Positions 1 through 5,404 of a stretch of 5,404 nucleotides of DNA are shown piece after piece. Position 1 is the first letter of the stretch, and every line of letters starts with the position of its first letter. A program made the translations under genes and the position numbers. The notes under the pieces are model-generated. The model was not told the origin of the DNA. It saw only the letters and a list, made by a program, of their open reading frames with translations, and made no database searches. Origin of the DNA: Propionibacteriaceae bacterium (GTDB lineage Bacteria; Actinomycetota; Actinomycetes; Propionibacteriales; Propionibacteriaceae); NCBI GenBank assembly GCA_027346035.1, contig DAIESZ010000082.1:1-5404 (forward strand), written 5' to 3'.

Positions 1-696
1 CGCCCGCGGCGCCCGCGACAACTGCAGCTCGGCCTGCTCGACATGATTGAGATAAAGATGCGTGTCGCCGCCGGTCCACACGAAGTCGCCGGGCCTGTAG
101 CCGGTGACCTGCGCCACCATCAAGGTCAGCAGCGCATAGGACGCGATGTTGAACGGCACCCCCAAGAAGATGTCCGCCGAGCGTTGGTAGAGCTGGCACG
201 ACAGCCGGCGCCGCCCGTCCGGGCCCGGCGGCGAGACGTAGAACTGGAACATCGTGTGGCATGGCGGCAGCGCCATGTGCCCGACGTCCGCAACGTTCCA
301 CGCCGAGACGATGAGGCGCCGGGAGTCGGGGCTGGTCCGGATCTGCTCGATGACGTTCGCGATCTGGTCGACGTGGCGGCCGTCCGGCGTCGGCCAGGAC
401 CGCCACTGGTAGCCGTAGATCGGGCCGAGGTCGCCGTTGGCGTCGGCCCACTCGTCCCAGATGGTGATGCCGCGCTCCTGGAGCCACCGCACGTTGGTGT
501 CGCCCCGAAGGAACCACAGCAGCTCGCCGATGATCGAGCGCAGGTGCAGACGCTTGGTCGTCAGGGCAGGGAACCCCTCGGCGAGGTCGAAGCGCATCTG
601 GTGGCCGAACACGCTGAGGGTGCCGGTGCCGGTCCGGTCGGACTTCTCCTGCCCGTGGGTCAGGACATGGTCGAGGAGATCGAGGTACTGCCGCAC
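1..696 (-). CDS. thyA: Thymidylate synthase ThyA, C-terminus cut by window edge
   Basis: Thymidylate synthase makes dTMP from dUMP, with 5,10-methylenetetrahydrofolate as carbon donor and reductant, in the cytoplasm. The 232 visible residues read straight through as the ThyA fold. The dUMP phosphate-binding Arg21 lies in SDRTGTGT, the Arg pair in [14 protein letters not shown], and the catalytic Cys146 in ALPPCHTMF, the same number as in E. coli. [19 protein letters not shown] and the folate/dUMP-site motif GGDTHLY follow. The start is GTG at 694-696: it gives the conserved beginning MRQYLDLL, and an in-frame TAG lies just upstream at 706-708. No strong ribosome site is visible. Compared with E. 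coli there are about six extra residues (PPGPDGRRR, about 156-164) between the catalytic Cys and LSCQLYQRS. Expected full length is about 270, so about 38 residues are missing at the left edge. The gene begins 9 nt after the membrane-protein stop, so the two are probably cotranscribed and translationally coupled. Confidence 0.98.
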   Translation of the reverse strand, partial: MRQYLDLLDHVLTHGQEKSDRTGTGTLSVFGHQMRFDLAEGFPALTTKRLHLRSIIGELLWFLRGDTNVRWLQERGITIWDEWADANGDLGPIYGYQWRSWPTPDGRHVDQIANVIEQIRTSPDSRRLIVSAWNVADVGHMALPPCHTMFQFYVSPPGPDGRRRLSCQLYQRSADIFLGVPFNIASYALLTLMVAQVTGYRPGDFVWTGGDTHLYLNHVEQAELQLSRAPRA

Positions 697-705
697 ACGG
701 GCAGC

Positions 706-1836
706 CTAGCTGCGGTCACCGACAACGGGTGGTATGCCGCTCGCCACGCTCTCGAGATCGGTGGGGGCGGGTGCCGGGTCGCCCTTGGACGCCGCCAGCG
801 GCCACAGCCCGAAGAAGTCGCCGGCCCATGCCATCGCCGGGAAGGTCACGGCGAGCAGCGCGTTGGCCAGCCACAGCTCGGCATCGAAGCCCGGGCCACC
901 CGAGGTCAGGGCACCGGTCACCATCGGCATCACCGCGGCATACCCGATCGCCAGCACACTTCCGACGACCGCCGCCGCCAGCGCGCTGACGACGCCCTTG
1001 ACCGGCTGGCGGAGGCCGCCGAACAGCGATCCCTGGAGCATGTTGAGCAGGATGACCGAGCCGAAGATGAACGGGATCGGCACCCGGACGAGAAAGACCG
1101 GCGCCGCCATCCCGAGGCCGCGTGTCCCGGCCCAGAACACCGCGCCGCCGAGGACCAGGGTGGCGAGGGTCCAGACGACCCCGAGCACCGGCGGGCGCAG
1201 GAGCGAGCCGAGACGGGTCAGCGGCCACAGGTCGAGGTGGAGGAGGAGGAACATGGCCGCGAGGGCGGTCACCGCGAAGACCGTCACGTCCCATGCGTTG
1301 AAGAGACCGCCCGGGTCGAGGGCGGGTGCGTAGAAGGGCGCGCCGCGCGCGAAACCGTAGTCGAACAGGACGTGGAAGAGCACGGCGTTGACGACGTAGG
1401 CCGTGACGAGCAGCCCCAAGCCGCCCACGAGTCGGTTGCCCATGAGCGACCACGGCCAGCCGCCCCAGACGATGGCGAGGAAGAACGTCGCGACCACCGA
1501 CGTGATGATCGCCTGGATCACCATCGGCACCGGCGGCGTGACGCCGCCACCAATCGTCGAGAGGTGCACGGCACCGACGACGAAGGCGACCGCGCCGGCG
1601 AGCCCGAGCCAGAGCAGACCCCGCAGCGGTTGGGGCCGGCTCGCGATGGCGGTCGGGAGCCGGCCATGCCAGAAGGCGCCGATCACGATGGTCACCGGGA
1701 TCGCGCACATCAGCGCGAAGGACACCCAGCCCCCGAAGGTGGGCCACGAGAAGAGCGAGACGAAGAGCAGCGACAAGGCGATGACAACGGCCGTGGCGAC
1801 GACGCCGAGCAGGGGCTGACGCAGGCGAGACGACAT
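706..1836 (-). CDS. Unrecognised ten-helix membrane protein with five internal two-helix repeats
   Basis: I do not recognise this 376-residue protein. Hydrophobic segments lie near residues 9-29, 39-57, 71-91, 106-126, 138-158, 180-200, 217-236, 248-268, 281-301 and 320-341, giving about ten membrane helices and no separate soluble domain. They fall into five units of two helices. The first helix of a unit opens with an R-x-P-x-x-G-like anchor: LRQPLLGVV at 5, RPQPLRGLL at 67, a degenerate NRLVGGLGLL at 134, LRPPVLGVV at 213 and LRQPVKGVV at 275. The second helix often ends in a Trp-Pro motif: WGGWPWS at 124, LDLWPLT at 201 and FGLWPLA at 342. Arg/Lys at the anchors suggests these loops and both termini are cytoplasmic. 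The ATG at 1834-1836 is preferred because GGAGG sits four bases upstream; a GTG at 1855-1857 would place that site inside the gene. The only promoter hint upstream is TAGCCT (1882-1887) without a -35 match. thyA follows after 9 nt. Transport or sensing is possible, but no substrate can be inferred. Confidence 0.85.
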   Translation of the reverse strand: MSSRLRQPLLGVVATAVVIALSLLFVSLFSWPTFGGWVSFALMCAIPVTIVIGAFWHGRLPTAIASRPQPLRGLLWLGLAGAVAFVVGAVHLSTIGGGVTPPVPMVIQAIITSVVATFFLAIVWGGWPWSLMGNRLVGGLGLLVTAYVVNAVLFHVLFDYGFARGAPFYAPALDPGGLFNAWDVTVFAVTALAAMFLLLHLDLWPLTRLGSLLRPPVLGVVWTLATLVLGGAVFWAGTRGLGMAAPVFLVRVPIPFIFGSVILLNMLQGSLFGGLRQPVKGVVSALAAAVVGSVLAIGYAAVMPMVTGALTSGGPGFDAELWLANALLAVTFPAMAWAGDFFGLWPLAASKGDPAPAPTDLESVASGIPPVVGDRS

Positions 1837-1840
1837 GGGA

Positions 1841-1845
1841 CCTCC
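1841..1845 (-). promoter_or_regulatory. Ribosome binding site that sets the membrane-protein start
   Basis: On the minus strand the bases read GGAGG, followed by TCCC and then ATG at 1836. The spacing is short (4 nt), but this is the best Shine-Dalgarno match near any start in the window. It favours the ATG over the GTG 21 nt upstream. Confidence 0.6.
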
Positions 1846-1949
1846 AACGACGGGCACGACCTGGACAGACCGCGCTGCCCGAGGCTAGGCCGACACGCGC
1901 CTGCCGCGGTGGGGGTGTTCCGCGCTCCGGTACGCCGGCGCTGCCGGGC

Positions 1950-3047
1950 TCAGACGGCGACCGGTGCTGCCCGGTGCGGCGTGCGGAGCAGCTCCACCGC
2001 CGCCCGTGCCGCGACCCGTCCGGCGCGGTTGGCCCCGATGGTCGAGGCCGATGGGCCGTACCCGACGAAGTGGATGCGGGCGTCGGCGGTCGCCGTCGTG
2101 AAGGTGTGTCGGTCGAAGGGTGCCCGCAGCCGGATGCCGCCCTGCGGGGTCCGCAGGCGCAGTGGCCGCAGGTGACCGACCGAGGGGCGGAAGCCGGTGG
2201 CCCAGAGGATGACATCGGCAGCCTCGAACGTCCCGTCGGCCCAGCGCACGCCGTCGGGCTCGACCCGGGCGAACATCGGCCGTCGCTCGTAGGCACCGAG
2301 CTCGGCGGCCCGGAGCTCCTGGGGCCGGAGCATGAGACCGGTGACGCTGACGACGCTGCGAGCGGGCAGACCACGCGACACCCGCTCCTCGACGCGGGCG
2401 ACCGCCTCACGACCGGCATCGTCGTCGAACGGCCCGGTGCGCCAGACCGGTTCGCGGCGGGTGACCCAGGTCGTCCGAGCCACCGGGCTGATCTCACCGA
2501 GGATCTGTACGGCCGACGCCCCGCCGCCCACCACGACCACGCGCCGACCGGCGAGCTGCTCGGGTCCGGTGTAGTCCGCGGTGTGCAGCTGCTCTCCCCG
2601 GAACGTCTCGATGCCCGGATAGTAGGGGCGAAAGGGGGTGTCCCACGTGCCGGTGGCGTTGACCAGCGTGCGGGTCAGCCACTCCCCCCGCGTCGTCGCG
2701 ACCCGAAGCAGTCCCTGGGGATCGTCGTCGACCGGCGTGACGGACACGACCTTCACCGGGCGAAGGACCGGCAGGTCGAAAGCGTGCTCGTAGTCCTCGA
2801 AGTAGGCCGGCACCACGAGGTTGGCCCGCGCCACGGGGTCGACGTCGCCCAGTGGGCGGCCGGGCAGGTCGGCGACTCCATGCACGTCATGCATGGTGAG
2901 GCTGTCCCACCGGTGCTGCCAGGCGCCTCCGGGGGCGTCGTTCGCATCGAGCACGACGAACGGCTCGGCGCCGAGCCGGCGGAGGTGATATGCCGCCGAG
3001 AGGCCAGCCTGCCCCGCCCCGATGACCACGACCTCCACACGCCTCAT
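1950..3047 (-). CDS. Single-component FAD/NAD(P)H monooxygenase-like flavoprotein (class B FMO type)
   Basis: A 365-residue cytoplasmic flavoprotein with two Rossmann dinucleotide sites. The N-terminal FAD site is VVVIGAGQAG (residues 6-15), followed by PGGAWQHRWDSL (39-50), a signature of FMO/CzcO-like oxidoreductases. An ATG motif lies at 131-133, FRGEQLHTADY at 149-159, the NAD(P) site VVVVGGGASA at 170-179, WATGF at 282-286, and the C-terminal FAD-contacting FVGYGPSAS around 327-335. FxGxxxHTxxY resembles the flavin-monooxygenase fingerprint, and the terminal Trp of Baeyer-Villiger enzymes is absent, so N- or S-oxygenation or another hydroxylation is more likely than Baeyer-Villiger chemistry. 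The substrate is unknown. At 365 residues it is shorter than many FMOs but normal for small actinobacterial members. The ATG at 3045-3047 lacks a clear ribosome site; a GTG three codons in has GAGG three bases before it, so either start is possible. A 110-nt gap from paaE and 113 nt to the next gene suggest a separate unit. It could also be annotated as a generic NAD(P)-binding oxidoreductase. Confidence 0.9.
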   Translation of the reverse strand: MRRVEVVVIGAGQAGLSAAYHLRRLGAEPFVVLDANDAPGGAWQHRWDSLTMHDVHGVADLPGRPLGDVDPVARANLVVPAYFEDYEHAFDLPVLRPVKVVSVTPVDDDPQGLLRVATTRGEWLTRTLVNATGTWDTPFRPYYPGIETFRGEQLHTADYTGPEQLAGRRVVVVGGGASAVQILGEISPVARTTWVTRREPVWRTGPFDDDAGREAVARVEERVSRGLPARSVVSVTGLMLRPQELRAAELGAYERRPMFARVEPDGVRWADGTFEAADVILWATGFRPSVGHLRPLRLRTPQGGIRLRAPFDRHTFTTATADARIHFVGYGPSASTIGANRAGRVAARAAVELLRTPHRAAPVAV

Positions 3048-3051
3048 GATG

Positions 3052-3065
3052 GTTGAACGCTCAAC
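3052..3065. promoter_or_regulatory. Near-palindrome upstream of the flavoprotein start, possible operator
   Basis: GTTGAACGCTCAAC is symmetric at 12 of 14 positions, with perfect 5-bp arms GTTGA/TCAAC around a 4-bp centre. It lies 4 nt before the ATG of the flavoprotein gene, where a repressor could block transcription or translation start. The size and symmetry suit a TetR-type or similar dimeric regulator, but no regulator gene is in the window. A short palindrome can arise by chance. Confidence 0.35.
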
Positions 3066-3123
3066 GAATGTTGCCTCTTCCCGATGCTGTCAGCGGCCGT
3101 GTCCGCCGTAGTGCCGCTGCGTT

Positions 3124-3140
3124 CGCGAGGATTGCTCGCG
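3124..3140 (-). terminator. Possible weak terminator hairpin after paaE
   Basis: CGCGAG and CTCGCG form a perfect 6-bp GC-rich stem around a 5-nt loop, 17 nt past the paaE stop codon on the minus strand. There is no T-tract, so it is not a classic intrinsic terminator. It is the only strong hairpin I see between paaE and the next gene, and it would fit the end of the paa operon. Confidence 0.3.
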
Positions 3141-3157
3141 CGTCTCGTCGCGCAGGG

Positions 3158-4273
3158 TCAGGCGTCGTAGTCGAGCGAGACCTCATCGGTCACCGGATGG
3201 CTCTGGCAGGCCAGGACGATCCCCGCGGCGACCTCGTCGGGCTCCAGGGCGTAGTTGCGGTCCATCCGCACCTCACCCGCCACGAGGCGGGCTCGGCAGG
3301 TGCCGCACACGCCCCCGGTGCAGGAGTAGGGAGCGTCGGGCCGCATCCGCAGCGTGGCGTCGAGGATGCTCTCCTGCTTCGACGGCATGGGGATCACGGT
3401 GGTCCGGCCGTCGAGGTTGACGGTCACCGTCGCTTCGGGAGGGGCCGACTGATCCACGACGACCTTGCGGACCGGCTCCGTGCCGTCGTCGACATGGAAG
3501 ATCTCGTGGTGGATGTGGTGCGCGTCGACGCCGTGCTCCTTGAGGAGCTGTTCGGCGCCGGTGACCATCCCGAACGGGCCGCAGAGATACCACTCGTCGG
3601 CACCCTCGACAGGCACGAGTGCGGCGAAGATCCGCTCGAGACGCTCGGTGTCGAGGCGACCGTGGAAGAGCTCGACGTCCTGCGCCTCGCGGGAGAGGAC
3701 ATTGATGAGGTGGAAGCGGCCCGGGAAGCGGTTCTTGAGGTCCTCGAGCTCCTCGAGAAACATGATCGAGCTGGTCCGCCGGTTGCCGAAGAGCAGGGTC
3801 GCGCGGGAGGCGGGCTCTTCCTCGAGCGCGGTCGTCAGGAGCGAGATGACCGGCGTGATCCCCGAACCGGCCGCGATCGCGACGTGGTGGCGTATGCCGC
3901 CGGGCTGCGTCGGGCAGGTGAACGACCCCAGGGGGGTCATCACCTCGACACGGTCGCCCGGTCTGACGTCGTCGTTGAGCCAGTTCGAAATCCGGCCCTC
4001 CGGGACCCGGGCGACGGCGACCCGACGGCTGCGCTCCAAGCCGGGCGCGTTGCGCGACTGGCAGATGGAGTAGGACTGGCGGACCTCTTCGCCGTTGATG
4101 CTCGCCCGGACGGTGAGGTGCTGCCCGGGCTCGAAGGCGTACTCGTCGGCGAGGTCGTCAGGGACGGCGAACGTGACGGCGACGGCGTCGTCGGTCAGCC
4201 GCTCGACCTTGGCGACCTCGAGCGTGTGAAAGCGCGCGCGATGCCGGGCAGGAGCAGGGGTCACGTCGGTCAT
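3158..4273 (-). CDS. paaE: Phenylacetyl-CoA 1,2-epoxidase reductase subunit PaaE
   Basis: PaaE is the reductase of the phenylacetyl-CoA epoxidase complex. It carries electrons from NADPH through FAD and a 2Fe-2S cluster to the diiron oxygenase PaaA/PaaC. The 371-residue protein has the expected domain order. A ferredoxin-reductase-type FAD domain (about 10-125) carries RQSYSI at 65-70. An NAD(P) domain (about 126-260) carries GSGITP at 136-141 and CGPFGM at 231-236. A C-terminal plant-type ferredoxin domain (about 280-371) has cluster ligands Cys318, Cys323, Cys326 and Cys356 in the C-x4-C-x2-C-x29-C pattern. FAD domain first and ferredoxin last is the family's order, and the length is close to usual. 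The ATG at 4271-4273 is supported by AAGGGA six bases upstream. It follows paaD by 23 nt and is probably the last paa gene of this operon, since a 110-nt gap with a hairpin follows. All cofactor motifs are intact. Orthologues are also called PaaK. Confidence 0.96.
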   Translation of the reverse strand: MTDVTPAPARHRARFHTLEVAKVERLTDDAVAVTFAVPDDLADEYAFEPGQHLTVRASINGEEVRQSYSICQSRNAPGLERSRRVAVARVPEGRISNWLNDDVRPGDRVEVMTPLGSFTCPTQPGGIRHHVAIAAGSGITPVISLLTTALEEEPASRATLLFGNRRTSSIMFLEELEDLKNRFPGRFHLINVLSREAQDVELFHGRLDTERLERIFAALVPVEGADEWYLCGPFGMVTGAEQLLKEHGVDAHHIHHEIFHVDDGTEPVRKVVVDQSAPPEATVTVNLDGRTTVIPMPSKQESILDATLRMRPDAPYSCTGGVCGTCRARLVAGEVRMDRNYALEPDEVAAGIVLACQSHPVTDEVSLDYDA

Positions 4274-4279
4274 TCAGCG

Positions 4280-4285
4280 TCCCTT
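4280..4285 (-). promoter_or_regulatory. Ribosome binding site of paaE
   Basis: AAGGGA on the minus strand lies 6 nt before the paaE ATG. It sits in the 23-nt gap after the paaD stop and supports the chosen start. Confidence 0.5.
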
Positions 4286-4291
4286 GTGCGG

Positions 4292-4306
4292 GGCCCTCAG
4301 AGGGCC
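4292..4306. repeat. Short inverted repeat over the paaD stop codon
   Basis: GGCCCT and AGGGCC flank a 3-base centre, making a perfect 6-bp arm hairpin that contains the paaD stop codon and ends 18 nt before the paaE ATG. It could slow decay or modulate the paaD/paaE ratio, but it may simply reflect GC-rich sequence. No T-tract follows. Confidence 0.3.
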
Positions 4307-4830
4307 TTGAACTCGTCGAACGGCTCGCGGCACGCCTCACAGCGCCGCAGCGCCTTGCAGGCCGTCGAGCCGAAGTGGGCGATCTCGGTGGTGTCGGTCG
4401 AGCCGCACTGCGGACAGACGACGACGTGACGGGCGATGGTGACGGGCACCGCGCCTTTGTCGCCCCTGTCGCCCATGTCGCGCGGGTCGCTCAGGCCGCC
4501 AGCCCCGGCCGGCCCGGGAGGGGCGATGCCGAACTGCTCGAGCTTGTCCTTGCCCGACTGGCTCATCCAGTCCGTCGTCCACGCCGGCGAAAGTCGGGTC
4601 GCCACCTGCGCGGCATACCCGCGCAGGCGCGCCTCATGGCGGATGCGGTCGCCGATGGCCGCCATCGCGGGACACCCGGAGTACGTCGGCGTGATGGTCA
4701 CGGTGACGGAGTGGGACGAGTCGTCGACGTCGACGTCCCGCAGGATGCCGAGCTCCGCGATCGTGATGACCGGCACCTCGGGGTCGGGGATGGCAGCGAT
4801 CGCGTGGCGGAGGTCCACTCCTGTGGTCAT
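4297..4830 (-). CDS. paaD: Phenylacetate degradation protein PaaD (MIP18-type metal-centre assembly factor)
   Basis: PaaD is required for an active phenylacetyl-CoA epoxidase and is thought to help mature its iron or iron-sulfur centres rather than catalyse the reaction. The 177-residue protein has an N-terminal MIP18 (DUF59) domain, about 1-100, with PDPEVPVITIAELGILRDV at 15-33 and TPTYSGCPA at 48-56 carrying Cys53, the conserved Cys of that fold. A glycine/proline-rich linker (about 102-128) leads to a C-terminal zinc ribbon with Cys139, Cys142, Cys158, Cys164 and Cys167. The FGSTACKALRRC and EPFDEFKAL stretches are typical of PaaD. The start is uncertain. The ATG at 4828-4830 lies 17 nt after the paaC stop, but in-frame GTG codons at 4843-4845 and 4849-4851 are possible, and the latter overlaps the paaC stop as GTGA. 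None has a good ribosome site, which fits translational coupling to paaC. An alternative name in some species is PaaJ. Confidence 0.94.
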   Translation of the reverse strand: MTTGVDLRHAIAAIPDPEVPVITIAELGILRDVDVDDSSHSVTVTITPTYSGCPAMAAIGDRIRHEARLRGYAAQVATRLSPAWTTDWMSQSGKDKLEQFGIAPPGPAGAGGLSDPRDMGDRGDKGAVPVTIARHVVVCPQCGSTDTTEIAHFGSTACKALRRCEACREPFDEFKAL

Positions 4831-4847
4831 CGCGAGGTCCGTCACCG

Positions 4848-5404
4848 TCACCACGTAGCGCCGGGATGAGACCGGGCGATGTGCTGCATCTCGGCGAGGA
4901 GGTAGCCCATCGGCCGTGAGTGAATGCCGTCTCGACCGCCACGCGAGCGCCACCGCGGCGGGTCCGGCATCGTCAGAGTCGCCTCGGTGACGACGCGCTC
5001 GACCGCGGCCTGCACGGCGGGCCGCAGGGCGGAGGGGCCGAACGGGACCAGACCGCTCGCCACCGCGGCCATGGCGACCGGCTCGTCGTCGAAGAGCTCG
5101 TCGATGTAGGGCGAGACCCAGACGAGGGCGTCCTCCATCCGCCGGCGTGACTCGACCGTGCCGTCTCCCAGGCGCAGCACCCACTGGCGGGCGTGGTCGA
5201 AGTGGTATCGCACCTCCTTGGAGGCCTTTCCTGCGACACCACACAGCGCCTCGTCCGTGGAGGCAGGGCCGACCTCGGCATAGAGGGCCGTCTGGTAGGC
5301 CGAGAACCACAGCAGCCGCGCCATCTCCTGGGCGAAGTCGCCCCGCTCCTGCTCGACAAGGTGCACGTTGCGCCACGATCGCTCATCGCGCAGCATTGCG
5401 TAGT
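4848..5404 (-). CDS. paaC: Phenylacetyl-CoA 1,2-epoxidase structural subunit PaaC, N-terminus cut by window edge
   Basis: PaaC is the ferritin-like helical partner that binds the catalytic PaaA in the phenylacetyl-CoA epoxidase core; it lacks epoxidase activity itself. The 184 visible residues match the family from the middle onward. LRDERSWRNVHLVEQ (about 4-18) is the conserved segment before the second half of the helical bundle. KEVRYHFDHARQWVLRLGDG lies around residue 62, and GYLLAEMQHIARSHPGATW closes the protein. Family members are about 250 residues long, so roughly 60-70 N-terminal residues lie beyond the right edge. The Met encoded at 5394-5396 is internal (the frame continues upstream as YAM) and is not the start. 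Near the C-terminus it reads GIHSRPMGYLLAEMQ, where I recall HTE-type sequence in relatives. The stop at 4848-4850 can overlap a GTG start for paaD, so the two are likely coupled. Confidence 0.95.
   Translation of the reverse strand, partial: YAMLRDERSWRNVHLVEQERGDFAQEMARLLWFSAYQTALYAEVGPASTDEALCGVAGKASKEVRYHFDHARQWVLRLGDGTVESRRRMEDALVWVSPYIDELFDDEPVAMAAVASGLVPFGPSALRPAVQAAVERVVTEATLTMPDPPRWRSRGGRDGIHSRPMGYLLAEMQHIARSHPGATW

Noticed and set aside
1882..1887. TAGCCT on the minus strand as a -10 box for the membrane-protein gene
   Set aside because: It fits TAnnnT, but no -35-like hexamer lies 16-18 bases upstream. Six-base matches of this looseness are common.
1927..1946. Overlapping CCGG inverted repeats after the flavoprotein stop, considered as a terminator
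   Set aside because: The stems are only 4 bp, alternative pairings compete, and no T-tract follows. This is not enough to call a terminator.
43..2175. 710-codon open frame on the plus strand
   Set aside because: It runs antisense through thyA, the membrane protein and the end of the flavoprotein gene. Its product is a low-complexity Arg/Glu/His/Asp-rich chain with no recognisable motif, as expected of an antisense frame in GC-rich DNA.
716..2497. 593-codon minus-strand frame
   Set aside because: It is out of frame with both the flavoprotein and the membrane-protein genes, crosses their boundary, and encodes an Arg/Pro-rich sequence without domains. It is a frame shadow.
2878..2896. Perfect inverted repeat CCATGCA-CGTCA-TGCATGG
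   Set aside because: It lies inside the flavoprotein coding region and is generated by the codons for Met-His-Asp-Val-His-Gly in a conserved part of the protein. A regulatory role deep in the gene is less likely than coincidence.
1974..3056. 360-codon plus-strand frame
   Set aside because: It mirrors the flavoprotein gene on the opposite strand, has no motifs, and is explained by GC-rich third positions.
3053..4429. 458-codon open frame on the plus strand
   Set aside because: It is antisense to the well-supported paaE and the end of paaD. It begins with TTG inside the palindrome and has no family motifs.

Overview
This is a high-GC window with all six supported genes on the minus strand. 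The G/C-rich third codon positions, GTG starts, proline/alanine/arginine-rich protein tails and the style of the Paa and ThyA sequences suggest an actinomycete. Micrococcales/Intrasporangiaceae-like is my guess from general resemblance, not from a search.

Read in the direction of transcription (right to left), the window opens inside a phenylacetate-degradation operon. It holds the C-terminal part of paaC (cut by the right edge), a complete paaD and a complete paaE. These are three of the five subunits of the multicomponent phenylacetyl-CoA 1,2-epoxidase. PaaC is the structural partner of the catalytic PaaA, PaaD is the MIP18-fold/zinc-ribbon protein thought to help mature the metal centres, and PaaE is the FAD/2Fe-2S reductase that passes NADPH electrons to the oxygenase. 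paaC and paaD overlap or nearly touch, and paaE follows after 23 nt. paaA and paaB should lie just beyond the right edge.

A 110-nt gap with a small hairpin separates paaE from a single-component flavoprotein monooxygenase-like gene. Its start codon is preceded at 4 nt by a 14-bp near-palindrome, a possible operator. After another 113-nt gap comes an unrecognised membrane protein whose ten helices resolve into five repeats of a two-helix unit. Only 9 nt separate it from thyA (thymidylate synthase), which starts with GTG and runs off the left edge with about 38 residues missing.

The paa genes form a clear functional unit. The flavoprotein has no proven link to them and appears to be a separate transcription unit. 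The membrane protein is probably cotranscribed with thyA, but nothing in the sequence explains why. The long plus-strand reading frames are antisense shadows typical of GC-rich DNA. I see no RNA genes, mobile elements, CRISPR arrays or large DNA repeats. The most unusual item is the five-repeat membrane protein. I do not see a clear new multi-gene system.
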